Assembly (NCBI GenBank): GCA_030151165.1
Contig: JASLEM010000096.1
Location: 1 to 16,423 of the forward strand
DNA: 16,423 bases
Source of the DNA: Burkholderiaceae bacterium
GTDB taxonomy: Bacteria > Pseudomonadota > Gammaproteobacteria > Burkholderiales > Burkholderiaceae
Direction: 5' to 3'
The translations under genes were made by a program, and so were the position numbers. The notes beneath the pieces were generated by a model that was not told the origin of the DNA, did not search any database, and saw only the letters and a list, made by a program, of their open reading frames with translations. Of the stretch, positions 7,856 through 13,604 are shown piece after piece (the first letter of the stretch is position 1; each line of letters starts with the position of its first letter).

Positions 7856-8260
7856 ATGCACGCCATCGCCTACGTCAGCTCCGCAGCCTGGAACCTGCTG
7901 GACGAAGACCTGGAATTCATCGTCGCCGAGTCGCGCGGCTACAACCTGGCCAGCGGCGTGACGGGCGTCCTGCTGTACTGCGACGGCAACTTCATGCAGT
8001 ACTTCGAAGGCCCGGAAGACGCGGTGGTCGAGACCTACGAGCGCATCCGCAGGAGCGAGCGCCACTACCAGATCAACGAGCTGATGAACCAGGCGATCGA
8101 GGAGCGCGAGTTCGGCGACTGGACGATGGGCTTCTCGCGCACCGCGCCCGACGTCTTCCTCGAGATCGCCGCCGCGCGCTGGAAGGGCAGCGCGCAGACC
8201 GGCCCCGGCGCCGAGCTCGTGCGGCTGTTCTGGGCGAACTGCCGCTACCAGATGGCCTGA
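7856..8260 (+). CDS. Short BLUF-domain blue-light photoreceptor
   Basis: 134-residue stand-alone flavin-binding (FAD) light sensor. The photocycle residues all align with the PixD/AppA pattern: Y6 (AYVSSA), N30 after SR (SRGYN), Q48 in FMQYFEGP, and W89/M91 in GDWTMGF. The segment GVTGVLLYCDGNF (34-46) is also typical. About 40 residues follow the core, enough for the capping helices seen in short BLUF proteins, and no separate effector domain is fused, so it must act through a partner. GAGAGGA (7840-7846), overlapping the chemoreceptor stop, is the ribosome-binding site, 9 nt from the ATG. The spacing to the MCP gene suggests one transcript and possibly one pathway. A perfect hairpin at 8372-8401 follows. 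BLUF identity is strong; the output is unknown. Confidence 0.95.
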   Translation: MHAIAYVSSAAWNLLDEDLEFIVAESRGYNLASGVTGVLLYCDGNFMQYFEGPEDAVVETYERIRRSERHYQINELMNQAIEEREFGDWTMGFSRTAPDVFLEIAAARWKGSAQTGPGAELVRLFWANCRYQMA

Positions 8261-8354
8261 CCGGCCGTCGTCGAGATTGCGAGGCTCGCGCCTCGCCGAT
8301 CATCCCCTTGATCGAGGGCTCCCATCGATCTGCGGATCCACCGTCGTATGCCCA

Positions 8355-8380
8355 CCCGGCGGATCGACCCGGGCCCGGAC
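8355..8380 (-). repeat. Dispersed 26-bp motif, copy 1 (inverted relative to copy 2)
   Basis: The minus strand of 8355-8380 matches the plus strand of 13560-13585 at 24 of 26 positions, with the 18-mer GGCCCGGGTCGATCCGCC identical in both. This copy overlaps the left arm of the hairpin after the BLUF gene. It may be a REP-like intergenic element; two copies are too few to define a family. Confidence 0.5.
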
Positions 8381-8401
8381 GTTCCAGGAAGCGTCCGGGC
8401 C
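8372..8401. terminator. Hairpin between the converging BLUF and J-protein genes
   Basis: GGCCCGGACG (8372-8381) and its exact complement CGTCCGGGCC (8392-8401) form a 10-bp stem with a 10-nt loop. It lies 111 nt after the BLUF stop and 48 nt beyond the J-protein stop, between converging genes, where a shared terminator is expected. No U-tract follows on either strand, so it may be a weak terminator or an mRNA-stabilising hairpin. Confidence 0.5.
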
Positions 8402-8424
8402 TTGGCGCTGGCCGGCCGGCCGCC

Positions 8425-8454
8425 GTCAGTCCGTCAGTCCGTCAGTCAGTCAGT
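8425..8454. repeat. Tandem GTCA/GTCC tetranucleotide tract spanning the J-protein stop codon
   Basis: Two copies of GTCAGTCC (8425-8440) are followed by GTCAGTCAGTCAGT (8441-8454). The TGA stop of the J-protein gene (8452-8450) lies in this tract. Read on the minus strand the repeat is (ACTG)n with TGA recurring in other frames, so slippage would add non-coding sequence or back-up stops rather than alter the protein much. Confidence 0.75.
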
Positions 8455-10675
8455 GCGAGCCGGCGATCAGCCGCCCGACGGCGATCACGACCCAGATCAG
8501 CCACCAGTACTGCCGCCAGCCCGTCCTGGCGGCCGCCTTCGGCCGCGCCGGGCGCTTCGCGCGCGTGAGCGAGACGGCCGGCGCCACGCGCCGCGGCCGC
8601 TCGAGGCGCTGGATCTCGGCCTGCTCGTGCACGCGCGCCGCCTTGATCGACTTCAGGCGAGCCCAGGTGCCGGCGCGTTCGCCGAACAACGGCGCGTTCC
8701 GGCGCGCGTCGGCGTCTTCCGGCGTCGCGGCGGCGCCGATCGGCTGCGCGAGCAACCGTTCGAACTCCCAGCGGTCGACGGCCTGGCGCCAGGTCACGAG
8801 GCCGAAGGCGAGGCGCTCGACCAGCGTCGTCAGCGCCCAGGCGAGCCACAGCAGGAGCGCGCCGATGCCCGCGGCGCCGATCCACATGAGGCCCTCGAAG
8901 TAGGCCGAGACCCTGTCCGGCGGCGCCTCGTCGGCCATCATCGTGAACGGCACCGACAGCACTACGGCCGCGACGACGAGCGTCGCCGCCCGCGGCCACG
9001 CGCGCGCCAGCGCGGCCGCCCTGCGCAGCGGGGCCAGCCGCGTCGACGCCAGCCAGAAGCGCCTGGCGTGCACCGCGGCGCGGCGTGCCACCGCGATCGA
9101 CACGGCGAAGACCGCCGTCACGACCGCCGTCCACAGCGCGTCCGGCCAGCGCTGGAAGGCCAGGAGGCCGCGCGTGGTGCCGAGGTCTTCCGCGAGGGCG
9201 CCGGCGTAGACCAGTGCGAGCAGCAGCGCCACGATCACGTCGGTCGACAGCAGCAGCCCGCCCGCGAGGCGGCGGCGTGCCTTTTCATTGACGTTCGACC
9301 GCGAGGCCGGCGCGCCGACCGCCTCCTGCAGCGCGTCCCATCGCTGCTCCCAGCCGCGCGTCTCGGCGAGCGGCACCGTGAACGCGAACCAGGGCGCGCG
9401 CGCACCCGGCGTGAACAGCCGCCGCAGCCAGCCGCCGGTGCGGTGGCGCGCGAAGACGAGGTCGCGCGACATCGTGAGCAGCAGCGCGAGCCGCCGGTCC
9501 GCCTCCGGGGGCAGCCAGGGCGCGAGGCGCGACTCCTGCCGATGCCAGCCGAACGCACGGCCGGCGTCGAACATCAGCAGCAGCGGCGGATCGGCGTCCT
9601 GGAGGAACCACTGCAGCAGCGCGAACTCGAGCGCCTGGCGGTCGTCGATCGAGGAGCGCGCACTGCGGCGCAGCAGGGTGCGCAACCACAGCAGCGCGGC
9701 CTCCTCGCCGACGTCGTCGCGGCGCTGGCGCACGGCGGCCACGCGCTCGGCGAGCGTCGGCTCGGTGCGCGGCGCGGGTTCGGGCGGCCGAGGGCGTGCG
9801 CGTGGCGGCTTCGGCTTCGGAGGCCGTGGCGGTGGCGCGTCCGGCGGTCGCGCCTCGATGCGCACCGGCCTCGGCTGCGGGATCGGCGAGACGAACGGCG
9901 ACGAGCCGAGCACGCGCACCGGCGGCGCGTCGCCCGGCGGCGGGGGCGCGTCCAGCACCGGCGCCTCGGCGTCGACCCGCACGGGCGGCCGCGGTGGCGA
10001 CAGCTCGGGGTGCGAACCGTCGACAGGCGCCGCATCCGGGCGCGGCGGCGGATCGATCGGCGGCGACGAGGCGTCGACCCGCACCGGCGGCCCGGGCGGA
10101 TCGGCGCGCGGCACGTCGAGCTTCGGCGCTTCGGCATCGACCCGCGTCGGCGGCTGGCGCAGCGGGTCGAGCGAGGGCGCGGTGGCGTCGATGCGGACCG
10201 GCGGGCCGAGCGGGTCGACGGACGGCGCGTCGAGCACCGGTGCGTCGGCATCGACGCGCACGGGCGGGCGTGGCGGCGCGAGCTCGGGGCGCGAAGTGTC
10301 GACCTGCGCCGGATCCGCGATGAGCGGCTCGCGGCCGAGGTCGTCGCGCGTGTCGTCGCGAACCGGGGCCGCCTCGTCGTTGCCGGCCTCGTCGCCGGCA
10401 TCATCACCCGGCTCGGCGTCGTCGTCGTCGGCCCAGGCCTCGCCGTGCTCGAGCGCGGCCTGGCGAGCGGCTTCTTCCTGCGCGGCGATCTGCGCCTCGC
10501 GGCGACGCGCGGCGGGCAGCGCGACCTCGTAGGCCTCGCGGACGCGCGCGAACTCCTCCGGATGCGAGTCGGGGCGGTATTGCTTGATCAGCGCGGCGTA
10601 GGCGCGCCGCACGTCGGCCACCGCCGCGTCGTGCGTCAGCCCCAGCACCTGCCAGGGCGACAGGCGCGGCGCCAT
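8450..10675 (-). CDS. Membrane-anchored J-domain (DnaJ-like) co-chaperone of HscC, with RPD in place of HPD
   Basis: 741-residue protein. The N-terminal J-domain (about 5-53) reads SPWQVLGLTHDAAVADVRRA, then KQYRPDSHPEEFARVREAYE; the invariant HPD tripeptide is R34-P35-D36. An Ala/Glu/Asp-rich acidic stretch (about 55-125) follows, then a Pro-rich repeat region (about 134-300), a soluble domain (about 305-465), four hydrophobic segments (about 472-495, 514-531, 563-580, 597-618) and a last one at the C-terminus (about 721-738). The start is fixed by coupling: its ATG shares an A with the hscC TGA (TGATG at 10677-10673). That overlap and the J-domain imply it is the dedicated partner of HscC, like E. 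coli DjlB/DjlC. The frame is open far upstream antisense-free within hscC, but that part is a shadow of hscC. Apart from the J-domain I recognise no named domain. The client is unknown; membrane placement of HscC is inferred. Confidence 0.88.
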   Translation of the reverse strand: MAPRLSPWQVLGLTHDAAVADVRRAYAALIKQYRPDSHPEEFARVREAYEVALPAARRREAQIAAQEEAARQAALEHGEAWADDDDAEPGDDAGDEAGNDEAAPVRDDTRDDLGREPLIADPAQVDTSRPELAPPRPPVRVDADAPVLDAPSVDPLGPPVRIDATAPSLDPLRQPPTRVDAEAPKLDVPRADPPGPPVRVDASSPPIDPPPRPDAAPVDGSHPELSPPRPPVRVDAEAPVLDAPPPPGDAPPVRVLGSSPFVSPIPQPRPVRIEARPPDAPPPRPPKPKPPRARPRPPEPAPRTEPTLAERVAAVRQRRDDVGEEAALLWLRTLLRRSARSSIDDRQALEFALLQWFLQDADPPLLLMFDAGRAFGWHRQESRLAPWLPPEADRRLALLLTMSRDLVFARHRTGGWLRRLFTPGARAPWFAFTVPLAETRGWEQRWDALQEAVGAPASRSNVNEKARRRLAGGLLLSTDVIVALLLALVYAGALAEDLGTTRGLLAFQRWPDALWTAVVTAVFAVSIAVARRAAVHARRFWLASTRLAPLRRAAALARAWPRAATLVVAAVVLSVPFTMMADEAPPDRVSAYFEGLMWIGAAGIGALLLWLAWALTTLVERLAFGLVTWRQAVDRWEFERLLAQPIGAAATPEDADARRNAPLFGERAGTWARLKSIKAARVHEQAEIQRLERPRRVAPAVSLTRAKRPARPKAAARTGWRQYWWLIWVVIAVGRLIAGSH
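9851..10276 (-). repeat. Degenerate Pro-rich repeat within the J-protein gene
   Basis: Encodes about seven imperfect copies of a motif like PPVRVDAxAPxLDxP. The R-[VI]-[DEL] positions start at residues 140, 161, 178, 199, 233, 254 and 272, a spacing of about 17-21 residues with one gap of 34. The DNA copies have diverged, so this is an old protein repeat and not a fresh tandem duplication. It probably forms an extended linker between the J-domain and the membrane part. Confidence 0.8.
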
Positions 10676-12372
10676 CACCAGGTCGGGCCGCGTTCGAGCG
10701 AATCGAGCGCGCTGCCGAAGGCGCGGCGCGCCGTCGCGATCTCGTGCGGCTCCTGGCCGCGCAGCGTCGCGTCGAACTGCCCGATCAGCTGGCCGAGGCG
10801 CTCGCGCTCGCCGCCCAGCAGCTGCTCGTAGAGGCGGTTGGCGCGCTCGAGCACGAGGCGGTTCTCGTCCTGCTCGCGCGGATGCACCTTCAGGCCGGCG
10901 AGCTCGGCGCGGCGGCGCTCGATCTCCTCGTCGCTGACGTCGCCCGCGAGCTTGCGCACGACGAGGTTCTTCGCGATGTTGTGCTTGTTGACCGAGACGT
11001 CGACGTCGAGGATGCCGTTGACGTCGTACGTGTAGCGCACGTCCGCTTCCACCTGGCCGGCGGGCAGCGGCGGCAGGTCGAGGTCGATCGAGCCGAGCGA
11101 GATGTTCTGGCTGCAGTAGCGGGACTCGCCCTGGAAGATGTCGATCGTCATCGCCGTCTGGTTGTCGCGCAGCGTCACGACGGTCTTCACGCGGCTGGCC
11201 GGCACGACCGTGTTGCGCTCGATGATCGGCAGGAAGACATCCGTGTTGTAGCCGCCTCGTCCGTCGGACTCGGAGACGCGCGTGCCCAGCGTGTGCGGGC
11301 ACACGTCGGTCAGCACCATCTCCTCGAACGCCGCGTCGCGGCCGACCAGCCCAGCGCAGACGGCCGCGCCGAGCGCGATGGTCTGGTCGGGGTCGAGATG
11401 GCGCGCGGGCAGGCGGCCGAACAGCTGCGAGACGAGGCGGCGCACCATCGGCATCCGGCTGGCGCCGCCGACGAGCGCGATCTCGTCGAGCTCGGCGGCG
11501 CGCAGGCGCGCGTCGCGCAGCGCGCGTTCGATCGGCGAGCGCAGGCGGTCGATCAGCGGCTCGCAGGCCTGCTCGTACTCGTGCAGCGCGAGCGGGATCA
11601 CGCCGAGGCCGACGGCCTGCAGGTCGACCTCGCAGTTGGCGTGCACGCCCAGCGCGCGCTTGGCGGACTCGGCCGCGTAGTGCAGCGCCGCGGCCACCGC
11701 GCCGGTGTCGCGCTGGCCGTCGGCGAGGCCCGCGCGGCGCGCGAGCAGGTGCACCATCGCGGTGGTGAAGTCGTCGCCGCCGAGGAAGCTGTCGCCGCCG
11801 GTCGCGCGCACTTCCATCACGCCGCTGAAGCGCTCGAGGATCGAGACGTCGAAGGTGCCGCCGCCGAGGTCGACGATGAGGAACGTGCTGTCGCCGTCAC
11901 GGTCGGCGATGCCGTGGAACAGCGCCGCGGCGGTCGGCTCGTTGACCAGCCGCAGCACGTTGAGCCCGGCCAGCTCGCCCGCGATGCGGGTGGCCTTGCG
12001 CTGCGAGTCGTTGAAGTAGGCGGGCACCGAGATCACGACGTCCTGCACCGTCTCGCCGGTCGCCTTCTCGGCGTCGGCCTTCAGCGAGCGCAGCACCAGC
12101 GCGGACAGGTCTTCCGGCTTGAACACGCGGCCGGCGAGCGTGACGGTCTGCGCGGTGCCCATCAGCCGCTTGAACGAACCGACGCTGCGCTTGGGCTGGG
12201 TCACGAGCCGCTCGCGCGCGACCGCGCCGACCATCAGGCTGCCGTCCGCGTCGACCGACACCACCGAGGGCGTCAGCATGTTGCCGTGGACGTTGGGGAT
12301 CGTGGTGGGGACGCCGTCCTTCAGGTAGGCGATGAGGCTGTTGGTCGTGCCGAGGTCGATGCCGAAGATCAC
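10675..12372 (-). CDS. hscC: HscC-type Hsp70 chaperone
   Basis: 565-residue ATP-dependent chaperone, about 70 residues shorter than DnaK, as in the HscC branch. The ATPase domain is intact: phosphate-1 motif FGIDLGTTNSLIA (3-15), VVISVPAYFNDSQRKATR (112-129), LRLVNEPTAAAL (140-151), phosphate-2 motif FLIVDLGGGTFDVSIL (164-179), adenosine motif IALVGGASRMPMVRRL (298-313). HscC-like features recalled from E. coli are the start of the substrate domain LTDVCPHTLGTRV (354-366) and PIIERNTVVPASRV (382-395), and the short tail with KVHPRE (495-500) and FDATL (533-537). The start is GTG at 12372, set by a GGGAGG Shine-Dalgarno 5 nt upstream and by immediate entry into MIFGIDLGTT. The J-domain gene overlaps its stop. 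No grpE lies nearby. Clients of HscC are poorly known. Confidence 0.94.
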   Translation of the reverse strand: MIFGIDLGTTNSLIAYLKDGVPTTIPNVHGNMLTPSVVSVDADGSLMVGAVARERLVTQPKRSVGSFKRLMGTAQTVTLAGRVFKPEDLSALVLRSLKADAEKATGETVQDVVISVPAYFNDSQRKATRIAGELAGLNVLRLVNEPTAAALFHGIADRDGDSTFLIVDLGGGTFDVSILERFSGVMEVRATGGDSFLGGDDFTTAMVHLLARRAGLADGQRDTGAVAAALHYAAESAKRALGVHANCEVDLQAVGLGVIPLALHEYEQACEPLIDRLRSPIERALRDARLRAAELDEIALVGGASRMPMVRRLVSQLFGRLPARHLDPDQTIALGAAVCAGLVGRDAAFEEMVLTDVCPHTLGTRVSESDGRGGYNTDVFLPIIERNTVVPASRVKTVVTLRDNQTAMTIDIFQGESRYCSQNISLGSIDLDLPPLPAGQVEADVRYTYDVNGILDVDVSVNKHNIAKNLVVRKLAGDVSDEEIERRRAELAGLKVHPREQDENRLVLERANRLYEQLLGGERERLGQLIGQFDATLRGQEPHEIATARRAFGSALDSLERGPTW

Positions 12373-12377
12373 TGTCC

Positions 12378-12383
12378 CCTCCC
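12378..12383 (-). promoter_or_regulatory. Strong Shine-Dalgarno fixing the hscC GTG start
   Basis: On the minus strand GGGAGG ends 5 nt before the GTG at 12372. No ATG lies between it and the conserved IFGIDLGTT, so a GTG start is the only reasonable choice. Confidence 0.8.
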
Positions 12384-12436
12384 AGGAACGTCGCTGTTTT
12401 CAGGGCGGCACGGGCGCCGCGCGCGGGTCAGCGGCG

Positions 12437-12442
12437 ATTCTA
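12437..12442 (-). promoter_or_regulatory. Candidate -10 element for the hscC operon
   Basis: TAGAAT on the minus strand (five of six matches to TATAAT) would start transcription near 12430 and give a leader of about 57 nt. It sits in the 12-mer TAGAATCGCCGC, which also lies just upstream of the tRNA gene. No convincing -35 is visible at 16-18 bp. Nothing resembling a strong heat-shock sigma-32 promoter was seen. Confidence 0.35.
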
Positions 12443-12452
12443 TTTCGGGGGT

Positions 12453-12471
12453 GCCGGCCTGCCCGGCCGGC
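12453..12471. other. GC-rich hairpin in the hscC-tRNA spacer
   Basis: GCCGGCC (12453-12459) and GGCCGGC (12465-12471) enclose TGCCC. It lies 113 nt after the 3' end of the tRNA on the same strand and just before the candidate hscC -10, so it could end tRNA transcription before hscC starts. No U-tract follows (ACCCCCGAAATAG on the minus strand). Confidence 0.35.
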
Positions 12472-12583
12472 GAGCGCGGCGGAGTGCGACAAAGTCGGCA
12501 CGGGCGGCGCGCTTTCAGGGCGGGGAAACGGAGCGGAGAAGACTGGGGCAGCTGAGCGACGCAGCGACTCTCACGAGGTGCGT

Positions 12584-12657
12584 TGGAGCGGGTGATGGGA
12601 ATCGAACCCACGTATGAAGCTTGGGAAGCTGCCGTTCTACCATTGAACTACACCCGC
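12584..12657 (-). tRNA. tRNA-Gly, anticodon CCC
   Basis: 74-nt cloverleaf including an encoded CCA. Acceptor arms GCGGGTG/CACCCGC pair fully; the D-arm is GTTC/GAAC with loop AATGGTA; the anticodon loop is TTCCCAA with CCC at 12625-12623; the T-arm is GTGGG/CCCAT around TTCGATT; the variable loop is ATAC; the discriminator is T. It resembles E. coli tRNA-Gly(CCC) and reads the GGG codon. The anticodon stem GCAGC/GCTTC has one C-U mismatch at positions 28-42. No integrase or phage remnant lies next to its 3' end. Confidence 0.95.
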
Positions 12658-12667
12658 ATCGGCGGCG

Positions 12668-12673
12668 ATTCTA
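12668..12673 (-). promoter_or_regulatory. Candidate -10 element for tRNA-Gly
   Basis: TAGAAT on the minus strand lies 10 nt before the first tRNA base, giving a leader of only a few nucleotides. The following bases CGCCGC are the same as after the candidate hscC -10. No clear -35 is present. Confidence 0.4.
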
Positions 12674-12717
12674 GCGTGTGCGCCGGCCTCGCCGCCGCGT
12701 GAATGCCGCCGGGAGCC

Positions 12718-12747
12718 GAAAAGAGAGCCGGTTTCCTCTCCGGCTCT
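12718..12747 (-). terminator. Intrinsic terminator after the PEP-CTERM gene
   Basis: On the minus strand AGAGCCGG (12747-12740), an 8-nt loop and CCGGCTCT (12731-12724) form a perfect 8-bp stem, directly followed by CTTTTCGG with four consecutive T. It starts 18 nt after the stop codon at 12766, and is the most canonical terminator in the window. Confidence 0.75.
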
Positions 12748-12765
12748 GCGGCGGTCGCGCGGGTA

Positions 12766-13356
12766 TCAGGCCTTGCGGCGACGGCCCACGAACGTCAGCA
12801 CGCCCATGCCGAGCGCGATCAGCGCGCCCATCGAGGGCTCCGGCACCGCAGCCGACGTGGTGTAGGTCATGTTGTCGAGGATGATGCCGTCGCCCTGGGT
12901 CTGCAGCGGCTGGAACATCTCGATGCTCGCGATGCCGGCGAACGAGACCGACACGGTGTCGTAGTAGCCGACGCCGACGTCGGGGCCGAACTTGGTCTGG
13001 CTGCCGAGCAGGTGGTTCGAGGCGTCGAAGGCCTCGACGGTGAAACCGTTCGAGCCGAAGTCGACGACGCCGATGCTGAAGCTCGTCACGCCCGGCGCGA
13101 ACGAGACGGTGATCGGGTCGCTGCTGCCCCACTCGTAGCCGCCGGTCGACGACACGATGCCCAGCGCTCCGGACGAGCCGAAGAGCCCGAGGTTGCTGGT
13201 GTAGGTCGCGCCCGAGAACACGACGCCCGGGCTCAACGTGCCGACGGACGCACCGGCGGTGCCGCTGTCGAAGTCGACGTTGACCGTGGCGGCTTGGGCC
13301 GCGACGGAGGCGAGCAGCGCCACGGCGCCGGCGGACATCAGTTTGCAAAACGTCAT
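12766..13356 (-). CDS. PEP-CTERM sorting-domain exported protein
   Basis: 196-residue exported protein. Residues 1-22 are a signal peptide (MTFCKLMSAGAVALLASVAAQA). The C-terminus carries a complete PEP-CTERM sorting tag: the motif VPEPS at 171-175, a hydrophobic segment MGALIALGMGVLTFVG (176-191) and a basic tail RRRKA. Such tags are recognised by exosortase (EpsH/XrtA), which transfers the protein to the cell surface or exopolysaccharide; no exosortase gene is in the window. The middle is Gly/Ser/Val-rich and predicted beta-type (VNVDFDSGTAGASVG; YDTVSVSFAGIASIEMF) and I do not recognise a named domain; it could be a carbohydrate-binding jelly roll. The ATG at 13356 has AAGGA 6 nt upstream. 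It is a single-gene unit with its own terminator. Confidence 0.92.
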   Translation of the reverse strand: MTFCKLMSAGAVALLASVAAQAATVNVDFDSGTAGASVGTLSPGVVFSGATYTSNLGLFGSSGALGIVSSTGGYEWGSSDPITVSFAPGVTSFSIGVVDFGSNGFTVEAFDASNHLLGSQTKFGPDVGVGYYDTVSVSFAGIASIEMFQPLQTQGDGIILDNMTYTTSAAVPEPSMGALIALGMGVLTFVGRRRKA

Positions 13357-13474
13357 GCGGTTTCCTTCCAGGATTTTGTTGGGAATCGCCCCGGCCAGGC
13401 CAAGCGGAACTGCTCGACCATGAGGGCTGCCGCAGTGTAGGAGCGCGTCGTCGGGGCCTTTTTCGTCCCGTCCA

Positions 13475-13485
13475 TACCCCCCTAG
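13475..13485 (-). promoter_or_regulatory. G-tract motif CTAGGGGGGTA upstream of the PEP-CTERM gene
   Basis: On the minus strand CTAGGGGGGTA begins 129 bp upstream of the PEP-CTERM ATG. The near-palindromic flanks CTA/TAG around six G, and its position, suggest a regulator site or promoter element. No consensus I can name fits with certainty. Confidence 0.3.
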
Positions 13486-13496
13486 TTCGAACCGCA

Positions 13497-13517
13497 CACT
13501 GCAGTGACATCCGTCAC
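13497..13517. promoter_or_regulatory. Overlapping palindromes with CRP/FNR-like core
   Basis: CACTGCAGTG (13497-13506) is a perfect 10-bp palindrome. It overlaps GTGA-N6-TCAC (13504-13517), which equals the core of the CRP-family consensus TGTGA-N6-TCACA with the outermost bases unmatched. It is about 140-160 bp upstream of the PEP-CTERM start and about 255 bp upstream of the pseudo-receiver gene. Binding by a CRP-like protein is a guess from the symmetry. Confidence 0.3.
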
Positions 13518-13559
13518 GAACGGCGAGCTGGCGGGCAAGGTCCGGACTTTCGGGGCGGC

Positions 13560-13585
13560 GTCCAGGCCCGGGTCGATCCGCCAGG
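13560..13585 (+). repeat. Dispersed 26-bp motif, copy 2
   Basis: Matches the reverse complement of 8355-8380 at 24 of 26 positions; the differences are A for G at 13564 and 13583. It starts in the left arm of a GGCGTCC/GGACGCC inverted repeat (13557-13563 and 13591-13597). Confidence 0.5.
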
Positions 13586-13604
13586 CAGACGGACGCCGGC
13601 GGAA

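Larger units (their letters stand above)
12398..12523. repeat. Block-permuted short repeat in the hscC-tRNA spacer
   Basis: TTTCAGGGCGG occurs at 12398-12408 and 12513-12523, and GGCACGGGCG at 12407-12416 and 12497-12506. The two blocks appear in opposite order at the two ends of the interval, as if the unit had been circularly permuted or duplicated and partly lost. No function is assigned. Confidence 0.45.

Noticed and set aside
8425..8454. Possible CRISPR or phage attachment repeat
   Set aside because: Units are only 4-8 nt with no spacers and no cas or integrase genes nearby.
8348..10831. 827-codon plus-strand open frame antisense to the J-protein gene
   Set aside because: Arg/Gln/Gly-rich composition with no recognisable domain; it is the antisense shadow of a gene with a clear J-domain and membrane segments.
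12584..12657. tRNA-Gly as an integration site for a mobile island
   Set aside because: No integrase, no direct repeat of the tRNA 3' end and no change of gene type beside it.
13385..13440. Sigma-54 promoter for the PEP-CTERM gene
   Set aside because: The best candidate (TTGG-N10-GC on the minus strand) lacks the TTGC -12 box and reads GGGGC there.
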